Positions 16,002 through 23,495 of a stretch of DNA of 31,790 nucleotides are shown piece by piece. The stretch's first letter is position 1. Each line of letters begins with the position of its first letter. This DNA is from an uncultured Paenibacillaceae bacterium. Lineage in GTDB: Bacteria; Bacillota; Bacilli; Aneurinibacillales; Aneurinibacillaceae. The notes under the pieces were generated by a model. That model did not search any database. It worked only from the letters and a program-made list of their open reading frames with translations, and was not told where the DNA came from. The stretch is taken from assembly GCA_937874515.1 (NCBI GenBank), contig CALNBV010000267.1:1-31790 (forward strand), given 5' to 3'. A program made the translations under genes and the position numbers.

Positions 16002-17639
16002 TTATCCCTTATTAGTCATCTGTTCGCTAATCATATCCCGCAGACGAAATTTTTGGATTTTACCGCTCTGGGTACGGGGGAAATCTTCTACAATTTCCAC
16101 ATGTTCTGGCCAATACTGTTTGGCCACCCCTTTTGTTTGTAAGTATTCTTGGATCCCTTCTAAATCTAGAGAGGGTCTGCCTGGTTTCATGCTAATAAAG
16201 GCACAGGCTTTTTCTTGTAAGCGGGGGTCAGGCATGGCCACAATTTGCACAACAGAAACATCAGGGTGCTCATAGATTACATTCTCCATATACACCACAG
16301 GAATGTTCTCACCACCCCGAATGATTATGTCTTTCAGGCGGCCTGAGATTCGAATATAGCCATCCTCGTCCATCTTTGCCCGGTCTCCCGTAACAAACCA
16401 GTCATCTTTATACTCGGCTCTCGTTTCTTCAATTCTCTTTAGATAACCAACAAATAAGGCAGGACCTTTTACAAGCAAGTTTCCTTCCTCATGGGGAGGA
16501 CAAGCTTCCCCTTCAAAATCCGCCACTTTCACTTCCATGCCAGGCAAAGGAACTCCATCAGTACCTGTAAGTTTTTCCATTGGGTCATCCAGTTTTGTTA
16601 AGGTGACTAACCCATTTTCCGTTTGCCCCCACCCTGATAAAATGGTAAAAGGAACCTTCTCATTTGCTTCCTTCACAAGAGCTTCAGGAATTGGAGCTCC
16701 AAGAGCAACGAACACCCGCAGGGAACTCAGGTTGTAATTCTCAATCCCCTCCATTTGTACAACATCTTGTAAGAAAGGTGTTGCCCCAGCTGTATACGTG
16801 ATTTTTTCCTGATTAATAAGTTCAATGAATTCCTTTGGGTTCCAAATATCTTGATAAACCCCTGTACCACCATAATGAACAGGCAGGCGAATTCCATAAC
16901 CAAATCCCGTTTGATGTGCAAAGGTAGAAGCCATAAACATCACATCATCCGAGGTTAAACGAAGGCGTTCAATCCAATAATTTGTGGAAACACAAAGGGT
17001 ATTATGGGTATGCATAACCCCTTTGGGATTTCCTGTGGTGCCTGAAGTGAAAATAATCTCTGTTACATCGTTAGGATCATGATGGATTTCATCTAACATG
17101 GCTGGATCCATTCGTAATTCCCAGGGCTCATTCATTAATTGGGATATGGGACTCATTCCTTTAGGCACTTGCTCTCCTACTACAAACACATGCTCAAGTC
17201 CAGGCCACTGAGGAATAAGACGTTTAATCATTTCTGGATAATTAAATCCTCTAAACTCATCGGGAATAACAATCATTTTGGAATCTGCCAATCCTACCAT
17301 ATAGCCGATTTCCCGATCTCGGTATATGGGAATCAAAGGATTCGTAACAGCACCAATTCGAGTAGCAGCATAATGGAGAATAATAAATTCATTCAAATTA
17401 GGAAGTTGAATAGAGAGTACATCTCCCTTTCCTAATCCTAAAGACAGGAGGCCTAAAGCAACACGGTCAACCACTTTACCAAGCTCACCATATGTATAGC
17501 GGCTTTTTTTATCAATAATGGCTAGTTTATCTGGGTGTTTGGCAATCGCTTCATTTAAATAATCGAGAATAGTTAGATTCGGCCAAATATTCTGATATTT
17601 TTCCACATACTCCTGACGCAAAATCGTTTCAAATTCCAC
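16002..17639 (-). CDS. aliA: Acyl-CoA ligase, probably cyclohexanecarboxylate-CoA ligase (AliA-like)
   Basis: ANL-superfamily enzyme that activates a carboxylate with ATP and CoA, entry step of the pathway. It has 545 residues. The P-loop is FTSGTTGNPKG (197-207), then GWGQTENG, the hinge region TGDRAKMDEDGYIRISGRLKD, and the catalytic Lys K527 (RTQSGKIQK). Start is GTG 17639 with AAGGAGG about 8 nt upstream. The substrate follows from neighbours (BadI-, BadH- and AliB-like genes), not from pocket residues. A medium-chain or other alicyclic acid remains possible. Confidence 0.85.
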   Translation of the reverse strand: MEFETILRQEYVEKYQNIWPNLTILDYLNEAIAKHPDKLAIIDKKSRYTYGELGKVVDRVALGLLSLGLGKGDVLSIQLPNLNEFIILHYAATRIGAVTNPLIPIYRDREIGYMVGLADSKMIVIPDEFRGFNYPEMIKRLIPQWPGLEHVFVVGEQVPKGMSPISQLMNEPWELRMDPAMLDEIHHDPNDVTEIIFTSGTTGNPKGVMHTHNTLCVSTNYWIERLRLTSDDVMFMASTFAHQTGFGYGIRLPVHYGGTGVYQDIWNPKEFIELINQEKITYTAGATPFLQDVVQMEGIENYNLSSLRVFVALGAPIPEALVKEANEKVPFTILSGWGQTENGLVTLTKLDDPMEKLTGTDGVPLPGMEVKVADFEGEACPPHEEGNLLVKGPALFVGYLKRIEETRAEYKDDWFVTGDRAKMDEDGYIRISGRLKDIIIRGGENIPVVYMENVIYEHPDVSVVQIVAMPDPRLQEKACAFISMKPGRPSLDLEGIQEYLQTKGVAKQYWPEHVEIVEDFPRTQSGKIQKFRLRDMISEQMTNKG

Positions 17640-17654
17640 TATGCTTCCTCCTTG

Positions 17655-18455
17655 TTACTTTCTAAATTTCTTGAAATCAACAGGTCTCTTTTCCAGGAAG
17701 GCGTTCATCCCTTCCCCTGACTCATCTGTGTTGTAAAACATGGCTAAACTGCTCATAGCTAATTGGGAAATCCCCTGTATGCTGGCAGTATCTGCGTTGA
17801 AGGAGTTTTTAAGTATTTTCAGTGCTGTTGGGCTCTTCTGCAGAATTTTTTCCGCCCATTCTTCTGCTGCTTGTTGCAATTGTTCTGCAGGAACCACTTT
17901 GTTGACAAGGCCCATTTCCTTTGCTTCCTGGGCCGTATACTGTTCGCATAAATACCAGATTTCCCGAGCTTTCTTTTCCCCAACAATGCGAGCCAGGTAG
18001 GCAGAGCCGAATCCTGCATCAAAGCTGCCCACTTTGGGCCCGCTCTGTCCAAACTTCGCCGTATCTGCAGCAATGGTTAAATCGCAAATCACATGTAGGA
18101 CATGGCCACCACCAATGGCATACCCATTTACTGCTGCAATAACAGGCTTGGGAATATTGCGGATCACTTGATGCAAATACTCAATTTCTAAACCAATGCC
18201 ACCTCCTAAACCACCGTTATAATCGTACCCCCCTTCATCACCTTTTTCTTTTTGGTCCCCACCAGTGCAAAAAGCTTTTTCCCCTGCACCAGTAAAAATG
18301 ACCACTCCTACCCGATTGTCATCCCATGCATCACGGAATGCCCAGATTAACTCATTTATCGTTTGCGCCCGAAAAGCATTGTATACCTTTGGGCGGTTAA
18401 TCGTAATTTTTGCAATGCCATTGGTTTTCTCATACAAAACATCAGTTAATTCCAT
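17655..18455 (-). CDS. badI: 2-ketocyclohexanecarboxyl-CoA hydrolase (BadI-like, MenB-related crotonase)
   Basis: Crotonase-fold enzyme that opens the ring of 2-ketocyclohexanecarboxyl-CoA to pimeloyl-CoA. Start is ATG 18455 with GGAGG 8 nt upstream; a TTG further up in frame is ignored. It has 266 residues: CTGGDQ (63-68), GYAIGGGHVL (111-120), FGQSGPKVGSFDAGFG (135-150) and a C-terminal NTDESGEG. MenB (naphthoyl-CoA synthase) is the closest other family, sharing GPKVGSF and EKKAREIW. The TDES motif, DAGFG instead of MenB's DGGWG, and the operon with BadH-, AliA- and AliB-like genes favour BadI. No other men genes are nearby. Confidence 0.82.
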   Translation of the reverse strand: MELTDVLYEKTNGIAKITINRPKVYNAFRAQTINELIWAFRDAWDDNRVGVVIFTGAGEKAFCTGGDQKEKGDEGGYDYNGGLGGGIGLEIEYLHQVIRNIPKPVIAAVNGYAIGGGHVLHVICDLTIAADTAKFGQSGPKVGSFDAGFGSAYLARIVGEKKAREIWYLCEQYTAQEAKEMGLVNKVVPAEQLQQAAEEWAEKILQKSPTALKILKNSFNADTASIQGISQLAMSSLAMFYNTDESGEGMNAFLEKRPVDFKKFRK

Positions 18456-18472
18456 TGTAAATTCCTCCAATA

Positions 18473-18847
18473 TTAAAATAGTTTCAAAACAATCTGGCCT
18501 TTAATTACATCAATTCCCTTTTCATTTGTACATGTCACTTTTTGTGTAATCCAATTGTGCTGGACATTCAAATCAATAATTTCAATTTCTGCTGTAATTC
18601 GATTGCCTATGTGCACAGGATGTAAAAACACCAGTTCTTTTTGCATAATGACACAGGGGACACCTGGCAACTCTTTGCTGATTACTTCTGTTATCAATCC
18701 TTCGCTTACGATCCCTGGTACAAAGCCCTGCTGGTAGATTTCATTAAAATCCTTCGTTAATTGATTCCATCGATTCACTTCCACCTGGGAAATCATTCTT
18801 TGTTTTCGCGCGATTTGACCGATAAAATAGCAATCTACTTTTTCCAT
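18473..18847 (-). CDS. MaoC-like hotdog protein with altered hydratase motif
   Basis: This 124-residue protein has the MaoC/FabZ-like hotdog fold signature: FIGQIARKQRMI at the N-terminus, a hydratase-like motif at 32-38, a GIVSEGL helix at 54-60, and HPVHIGNRI at about 84-92. In hydratases of this fold the motif is D-x-N-P-[LIV]-H. Here it reads DFNEIY, with D33 kept but Tyr38 in place of the catalytic His. It may bind acyl-CoA without hydration, act as a thioesterase-like protein, or use another residue. A paralogue lies at 22532-22957. It is the second gene of the operon, between the AliB- and BadI-like genes. Confidence 0.72.
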   Translation of the reverse strand: MEKVDCYFIGQIARKQRMISQVEVNRWNQLTKDFNEIYQQGFVPGIVSEGLITEVISKELPGVPCVIMQKELVFLHPVHIGNRITAEIEIIDLNVQHNWITQKVTCTNEKGIDVIKGQIVLKLF

Positions 18848-18859
18848 AGTTAAAGGTCC

Positions 18860-20026
18860 TCATTTTTTGACAGGAACAGAACGGAATTCTTTCCCGATAA
18901 TTTTCTTGGCAATAACCATCATGTTGGCTTGAGCTGTTCCGTCCCCGATTTCTAAACCAATCACATCCCGCAAACGTTGCTCATGGGCCATTTCTTTCGT
19001 ATAGGCATAATGGCCATTTAGCAATAAACATTCATGAATGGCTTCTACACTATATTTAGGCCCTAACCATTTTACAGAAGAAGATTCTTTGGAATGGTCC
19101 ACCCCCTGGTCACGGAGCCACAAGCCACGATAGGCTTGCCATTTGATTAACTCCAATTGGGTATAGTGGGTAACAAGAGGGAAGGAAACACCCTGATAAT
19201 TGGCTAAGGGTTGGCCAAAAGAAGTCCTCATTTTTACATGTTCAATGGTCTCATCAATACTTTGGCTAGCAGCGCCAACACATTGCAAACCAATAAGCAA
19301 ACGGCTTAGGTCAAAACCATTCATTACCTGATAAAAGCCATTATTCTCCATGCCAATTAAGTTTTCTTCAGGCACTTCCACATCATTTAAATAAACGGAT
19401 CCCCGGCCAACAGCGATGTTCCCCATATCTTCATACCCTTTGCACTCTACGCCAGGCAAATCTGCGGGAACAATAAAAGCACTAATCCCACGGTTCCCTA
19501 ATTCCGGGTTCGTTTTCGCAAATACAATAAAGGCATCCCCAACAGTGGCTACACTAATCCCCGATTTCTCCCCATTAAGAACAAAAACATTTCCCTTACG
19601 CACCGCAGTGGTTTTAATGCCCCCGGCATCTGTACCAGCGGATGGTTCTGTAATGGCAATCCCAACAATTTTTTCCCCTCTTGCAATCATAGGCAGCCAT
19701 TCCCGCTTTAGCTCCTCACGGGCATGATTCGTAATAATCTCACCAATTAATCCATTTAACATGACGGCATACGTAAGGTTAAAATCCCCCCGTCCAAGCT
19801 CTTCAGCCGCAATCCCCGCCGTTACACAATCTGCACCGCTCCCCTCATATTCAAGAGGAATACGCAACCCGTTTACCCCTAACTCCCCAAGCTTTCTCCA
19901 TAGGTGCCTGGGCATAATCCCTTCCCGATCCCACTTGCTATAATTAGGAAGAAGTTCCTCTTTCGCGAATTCTCTTAACATCTTGCGAAAATAATCCTGT
20001 TCTTCAGTAAATGAAAAGTTTAACAA
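18860..20026 (-). CDS. aliB: Acyl-CoA dehydrogenase, probably cyclohexanecarboxyl-CoA dehydrogenase (AliB-like)
   Basis: Flavin dehydrogenase of 388 residues, first gene of the operon. Motifs include AITEPSAGTDAGGIKTTA (124-141) and a C-terminal GHYAYTKEMAHEQRLRDVIGLEIGDGTAQ. The site that is Glu in classical short-chain enzymes (YEGTSEI) is Asp362 here (IGDGTAQ), and the usual YEGT context is gone. Such Asp substitution is, as I recall, reported for cyclohexane- and cyclohexene-carboxyl-CoA dehydrogenases, which would suit a ring substrate. Start is TTG 20026 with AGGAGG 8 nt upstream, 20 nt below the predicted sigma-54 transcription start. Confidence 0.82.
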   Translation of the reverse strand: MLNFSFTEEQDYFRKMLREFAKEELLPNYSKWDREGIMPRHLWRKLGELGVNGLRIPLEYEGSGADCVTAGIAAEELGRGDFNLTYAVMLNGLIGEIITNHAREELKREWLPMIARGEKIVGIAITEPSAGTDAGGIKTTAVRKGNVFVLNGEKSGISVATVGDAFIVFAKTNPELGNRGISAFIVPADLPGVECKGYEDMGNIAVGRGSVYLNDVEVPEENLIGMENNGFYQVMNGFDLSRLLIGLQCVGAASQSIDETIEHVKMRTSFGQPLANYQGVSFPLVTHYTQLELIKWQAYRGLWLRDQGVDHSKESSSVKWLGPKYSVEAIHECLLLNGHYAYTKEMAHEQRLRDVIGLEIGDGTAQANMMVIAKKIIGKEFRSVPVKK

Positions 20027-20054
20027 TGTGAATTCCTCCTTTTACTAATATAAT

Positions 20055-20073
20055 AAGCAAGTTTCGTGCCAAC
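20055..20073 (-). promoter_or_regulatory. Sigma-54 (-24/-12) promoter of the cyclohexanecarboxylate operon
   Basis: The minus strand reads GTTGGCACGAAACTTGCTT, an excellent match to the sigma-54 consensus TTGGCAC-N5-TTGC, with the GG and GC doublets separated by 10 bp. Transcription would start near 20046, leaving a 20-nt leader with AGGAGG before the AliB-like TTG start. A sigma-54 enhancer-binding protein is encoded 1.2 kb away (21209-22522). No sigma-A promoter as convincing was seen here. Confidence 0.88.
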
Positions 20074-20129
20074 TTTTTTATATAGAAAAGCTATATTTTA
20101 GCACATTATTCTTTGCAATTTTAATAATC

Positions 20130-20147
20130 TTTCGCAAATTTGCGAAA
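20130..20147. promoter_or_regulatory. Perfect 18-bp palindrome, candidate enhancer site for the sigma-54 activator
   Basis: TTTCGCAAATTTGCGAAA is a perfect dyad centred at 20138/20139, about 65 bp upstream of the -24 element, where enhancer sites of sigma-54 activators usually lie. The Fis-type HTH of the 21209-22522 protein would be expected to bind such a dyad as a dimer. A second smaller inverted repeat, TTGTTA-N5-TAACAA, lies at 20162-20178. The rest of 20027-20327 is AT-rich, with no gene. Confidence 0.7.
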
Positions 20148-20327
20148 CAAAAATGATAATCTTGTTAGTATATAACAAATGTTCAAATTATCGACTAAAA
20201 TTAATTAGTATATATATGGAATACATTTCTAAATAATAGTAGATTTATACTGTTCAGTATTTATTTCTAACATATAGTTACCAATTTTTATCTACCAAAA
20301 AATACATAAGAATAAGAGGAGATAAAA

Positions 20328-20792
20328 TTGGCAAAAAAATTTATTACATTATTCATTTTAATTTTTATGACATTGGGATTCAGTATCCCTGCCCTTGCTG
20401 CCCTGAATACTACAAAACAGCCTCCTAGTAGCGTTGGTTTTGAAAAGGATTCTAAAACAAAAAAGGACACTAAAACTAAAAATACAAAAACCGGAAGTTA
20501 CGGGTATAAAGATAGTAAAGGAAGATATTGGGTTCCCAATAAAAATATGCATGGTGGTGAAGGATGGACAAGAGAATGGAAAGACGGCTCTCATGATCAT
20601 GTCTATACCAATGGTTCAGTAAGGAAACATAAAGGAAACGGGCAAGCTAATTTTTCAAATACCAATAAATATGGAAATAATGTGCCATGGTATGTTTTAG
20701 CTGGACTAGGTATTTTAAGTGCCATATGTATACTTACGCCAATCCCAGGTGATGAAGTAATTGTTGGTGGGGCATTATTTGCTGCCTTATAG
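20328..20792 (+). CDS. Secreted or membrane-anchored small protein, weakly like polymorphic toxin type 37
   Basis: Unrecognised with certainty. Start is TTG 20328 after AGAGGAGA. It has 154 residues: a signal peptide (about 1-25, ending ALA|AL), a Lys/Thr-rich linker (40-60), a central domain with KDSKGRYWVPN, HGGEGW and VYTNGSVRKH (about 61-105), then one hydrophobic helix (PWYVLAGLGILSAICILTPIPGDE) near the C-terminus. The KD.KG..WVP-HGG-VY-G-VR pattern resembles the bacterial toxin 37 (Ntox37) domain as I remember it. The gene lies on the plus strand among minus-strand genes and is followed by a small acidic gene, a toxin-immunity-like layout. Function is not established. Confidence 0.5.
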   Translation: MAKKFITLFILIFMTLGFSIPALAALNTTKQPPSSVGFEKDSKTKKDTKTKNTKTGSYGYKDSKGRYWVPNKNMHGGEGWTREWKDGSHDHVYTNGSVRKHKGNGQANFSNTNKYGNNVPWYVLAGLGILSAICILTPIPGDEVIVGGALFAAL

Positions 20793-20885
20793 ATTATTTC
20801 ATCATTTCACTTAATTTTCTCTGGTACCTGTATGATAATTTTTCTTAATAAATGATGGATAAGGAACCCACAGGAGGCTTACAAA

Positions 20886-21167
20886 ATGCTCAATGAAAAA
20901 ATAGTAGATATGGCTGATTATTTTCTTTTTGACACAATGAGCTTAATCGAAACAATTGTTAATGAGGAAGAACCTGAAAATTCAGCTGTCACTGCACATA
21001 AAAGATTAAAAATTTATATTGAAATAATGAAAGAGTTAGATGAAGAGTTTGAAATAACTGATGTAAAGGAACTTATTCTATCACAAGGGTACGAAGATTC
21101 ATTTTACGAGGATTTTGAAGCGAAAAGAGAAGAAGAAGCAAAATATTACATAGGTGATATGGATTGA
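20886..21167 (+). CDS. Small acidic protein, candidate immunity partner of the upstream gene
   Basis: This 93-residue protein is rich in Asp/Glu (for example IETIVNEEEPE, ELDEEFE, EDFEAKREEEA), has no signal peptide or membrane helix, and is probably largely helical. I do not recognise a family. ATG at 20886 has AGGAGG 8 nt upstream. It follows the putative secreted toxin by 93 nt in the same direction, and a terminator comes immediately after, so the two form a self-contained plus-strand unit. Small acidic proteins next to toxin-like genes are often immunity proteins, but this is inference only. Confidence 0.5.
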   Translation: MLNEKIVDMADYFLFDTMSLIETIVNEEEPENSAVTAHKRLKIYIEIMKELDEEFEITDVKELILSQGYEDSFYEDFEAKREEEAKYYIGDMD

Positions 21168-21176
21168 ACCAATTGT

Positions 21177-21201
21177 GGGGCGTTGCCACGAACGCCCCTT
21201 T
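21177..21201 (+). terminator. Terminator after the plus-strand gene pair
   Basis: A perfect GC-rich 8-bp stem GGGGCGTT / AACGCCCC with a 6-nt loop is followed by TTT. It lies 10 nt after the acidic gene's stop. It also faces the end of the convergent minus-strand regulator, but has no T-run in that direction. Confidence 0.75.
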
Positions 21202-21208
21202 CTGCTCA

Positions 21209-22522
21209 TTATTTCAACTTATACTTTGCTATTTTCCGATACAAGCTTGCAATATGTATATTTAATTTTTGCGCAGCTTTCGTTCGGTCTCCATCTGCTT
21301 CTTCCAAAGCACGTTGAATTGCATTGATTTCTGCTTTCCTTACTTCTTCTTCTAAACTGTGGAGAGGTTCATGTTCTTTCTCCAGTTGGTTCGTGTAATG
21401 GGAAGGAGAAATATAGAGGGCATCCATAGATAATACATTTCCGTCAACAATATTCATCCCCCGTTCAATAAGGGCTTTTAATTCCCGCACATTCCCTGGC
21501 CAATCCTGACTTAACAACCACTCTTGCAACGTTGCATCGATCTTTTTAACATCCCGTCCAAGTCGATCGTTGAAATACTGGATGAAATAATAGGCTAATG
21601 GGAGAATATCTTCTTTTCTTTGCCTAAGAGAGGGAATTTTCAAATCAAACACATACAATCGATAAAATAAATCTTGCCTGAACTTTCCTTCTTGCACCAG
21701 GGTCTTCAAATCCCGGTTCGTCGCAGCCACAATACGAATGTCCACGTTTTTACAACCTGTACCACCTAACCGCTCCACTTCTCGTTCTTGCAAAACCCGC
21801 AAAAACTTCCCTTGTGCCTGATAGGGCAATTCAGATATTTCGTCAAGAAAGAGGGTGCCATGTTGGGCTAATTCAATCTTCCCTGGTTTCCCTTCTTTTT
21901 TCGCACCGCTAAAGGCGCCACCTTCGTATCCAAAAACTTCAGATTCAAATAACTCCTCAGGAATGGCAGCACAGTTTACAGCAACAAAGGGGTGATTTTT
22001 CCTCGTACTTAAACCGTGAATGGCCTGGGCAAACAATTCCTTTCCTGTCCCGCTTTCCCCCGTTAATAATACTGTGGAATTACTGGCGGCGATGCGGGCA
22101 GCTAATTCTTTAATATGGGTAATTACTGGACTTTCCCCTACAATTTCATCAAAACTATATCGATTGGATTTTACGATTTTCTTCTTCATCTTTTCCCCAT
22201 CGACAGCATTCATGAAGGAGAGAATTTCATGGTGGTCTAGATCTTCTTGCCGCAAGATGACGCGATATAGTTTTTGGTGATCTTTATTGGTAACCCTGAG
22301 CAAACAAGAGTAACCAAATAAAGTAGCAAAAATTACCCTCTTTTGTTTTTGGCCAGGAGAGCCCTGAATAACATCATGAATGGACACACCCAACCAATCC
22401 CTCTTGTCTATGGAAAAATGTTCACAAAAATCCAGGCTAACATCTATGAGTTTTCCACTTACATCCGTTGTAAAGGAACCCCAATCTCCGCTATGCTCTA
22501 TCAAATTTAGTGTTTTCTCCAT
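21209..22522 (-). CDS. Sigma-54-dependent transcriptional activator (PAS-like sensor, AAA+, Fis HTH)
   Basis: Enhancer-binding protein that opens sigma-54 promoters with ATP. Start is ATG 22522, with AGGTGAT just upstream; a GTG at 22531 in frame lies inside that site. It has 437 residues. A PAS-like sensor lies at about 5-105, and the AAA+ domain at about 125-355 with Walker A GESGTGKE (155-162), sigma-54 loop GAFSGA (202-207; usual form GAFTGA), Walker B GTLFLDE (222-228) and FRQDLFYRL. The Fis-type HTH is at about 395-435 (DRTKAAQKLNIHIASLYRKI). There is no response-regulator receiver domain, so it probably senses a small molecule or acyl-CoA. It is the likely activator of the 20055-20073 promoter. 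It starts 9 nt after the hotdog gene's stop. Confidence 0.92.
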   Translation of the reverse strand: MEKTLNLIEHSGDWGSFTTDVSGKLIDVSLDFCEHFSIDKRDWLGVSIHDVIQGSPGQKQKRVIFATLFGYSCLLRVTNKDHQKLYRVILRQEDLDHHEILSFMNAVDGEKMKKKIVKSNRYSFDEIVGESPVITHIKELAARIAASNSTVLLTGESGTGKELFAQAIHGLSTRKNHPFVAVNCAAIPEELFESEVFGYEGGAFSGAKKEGKPGKIELAQHGTLFLDEISELPYQAQGKFLRVLQEREVERLGGTGCKNVDIRIVAATNRDLKTLVQEGKFRQDLFYRLYVFDLKIPSLRQRKEDILPLAYYFIQYFNDRLGRDVKKIDATLQEWLLSQDWPGNVRELKALIERGMNIVDGNVLSMDALYISPSHYTNQLEKEHEPLHSLEEEVRKAEINAIQRALEEADGDRTKAAQKLNIHIASLYRKIAKYKLK

Positions 22523-22531
22523 TTCAATCAC

Positions 22532-22957
22532 CTATGAATCCTCATTGGACAAAACAAAAATCACAACTTGTCCTTTAATCACTTCATTCCCTGCTTGATT
22601 ATAGCAAGTCACCTTTTTTGTCATCCAATTCCGTTCCACATTGATATCAATGATCTCCAATTCAGCAGTAATCAGATCGCCAATATGAACAGGATGATAG
22701 AAGATTAACTCCTTTTGCAATAAAATACAGGGGATTCCAGGCAACTTTTCACTAATAACCTGGTTTATTAACCCTTCTGTCAATAATCCTGGAACAATAG
22801 GCTGGCTATAATAGGTTTTCCAAACTTCTTCCTGAGGATAGTAAACCGGGCTAAAATCCTGGGTTAGTACATTGCACAACCTTACATCTTCATCTGTAAA
22901 CGTCCGTTGTAACCGGGCAATTTGTCCAATGAAAAATTGCGTAACCGTTGAATTCAT
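22532..22957 (-). CDS. MaoC-like hotdog protein, paralogue of 18473-18847
   Basis: This 141-residue protein shares the same layout as the operon paralogue: FIGQIARLQRTF, DFSPVY at 34-39, GLLTEGLINQVISEKLPGIPCILLQKELIFYHPVHIGDLI, and NWMTKKVTCYNQAG. The expected catalytic His of the hydratase motif is Tyr39, as in its sister. ATG at 22957 is preceded by AAAGGGG. It is immediately upstream of the sigma-54 regulator and probably co-transcribed with it. Having one copy beside the regulator and one in the regulated operon suggests an acyl-CoA-related or signalling role, which is inference. Confidence 0.7.
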   Translation of the reverse strand: MNSTVTQFFIGQIARLQRTFTDEDVRLCNVLTQDFSPVYYPQEEVWKTYYSQPIVPGLLTEGLINQVISEKLPGIPCILLQKELIFYHPVHIGDLITAELEIIDINVERNWMTKKVTCYNQAGNEVIKGQVVIFVLSNEDS

Positions 22958-23000
22958 AATAAACCATTCCCCTTTTCTCGTTCTACAATATCCTTCGTAT

Positions 23001-23100
23001 TCAGTAAAGAAAACTTGGCTGGCGCCAAGCCTTTAGGCGCAGGCGGCGGCCTTAGTTGCCCTTATGTCGATAAGACAAAATTTATAAATTCTTATCGACT
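23001..23100. repeat. Repeat-like intergenic element with nested inverted repeats
   Basis: The interval holds a GC-rich core (23014-23060) with an inverted repeat CTTGGC-N2-GCGCCAAG and GGCG/CGCC-rich steps. Next to it lies a perfect 10-bp inverted repeat GTCGATAAGA (23066-23075) / TCTTATCGAC (23090-23099) around an AT-rich loop. This looks unlike the flanking DNA and reminds me of short dispersed palindromic elements of Bacillaceae genomes. Only one copy is in the window, so repeat status is unproven. Confidence 0.45.
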
Positions 23101-23147
23101 AAACAATACAAAATAGACTTACCAGTATCTCACCGGTAAGGTCTATT
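23101..23147 (-). terminator. Terminator after the DUF3870 gene
   Basis: The minus strand shows AATAGAC-C-TTACC pairing with GGTAAGTCTATT (one bulged base), an 11-nt loop, then TTGTATTGTTT. It lies 12 nt after the DUF3870 stop. Confidence 0.75.
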
Positions 23148-23158
23148 CTATTTGCTAT

Positions 23159-23470
23159 TTATTTATCAGTGACCAATTGGAATTGCCCATACACATCACG
23201 CAGGGCTGCTTGGATAGCCTGACCCGCTTTTCCTCGATAATACATCTGTACCCGATCAATTAACCCATCGATGCCATCCCTGAGAGAATACCCCCGCAAC
23301 AATTGGCGGATGTATTCCCTGCCATGTTCAGTGGCCAGAGTACAAGATGCATCTACAATCACCCCATACTTTAGATCTAGTTCCAATGTAATGGTAAGGG
23401 AATCGTAGACATTTCGTGCTGCCATTCCCTGCGGAAATTTCGCATGCCCTGCAATTAAGTATGTGTTCAT
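23159..23470 (-). CDS. DUF3870-family protein
   Basis: This 103-residue protein has the DUF3870 pattern as I recall it: YLIAGHAKFPQGMAARNVYDSLTI at the N-terminus, VDASCTLATEHGREYIRQLLRGYSL in the middle, and YYRGKAGQAIQAALRDVY at the end. The function is unknown. ATG at 23470 has AAAGGAG upstream. It lies 25 nt after the dehydrogenase stop and ends the three-gene group with the CoA-transferase, which links it by context to acyl-CoA or dicarboxylate metabolism. Confidence 0.7.
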   Translation of the reverse strand: MNTYLIAGHAKFPQGMAARNVYDSLTITLELDLKYGVIVDASCTLATEHGREYIRQLLRGYSLRDGIDGLIDRVQMYYRGKAGQAIQAALRDVYGQFQLVTDK

Positions 23471-23495
23471 CCTTTTGGTCTCCTTTTACTGTTTG

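Noticed and set aside
17655..18455. MenB (naphthoyl-CoA synthase) as identity
   Set aside because: Close in sequence, but the C-terminal TDES motif, DAGFG in place of DGGWG, and BadH-, AliA- and AliB-like neighbours fit BadI better; no men genes nearby. Kept as the named alternative.
10430..20026. Anaerobic benzoate (benzoyl-CoA reductase) gene cluster
   Set aside because: No benzoyl-CoA reductase or ferredoxin subunits are present; only the alicyclic lower steps are seen.
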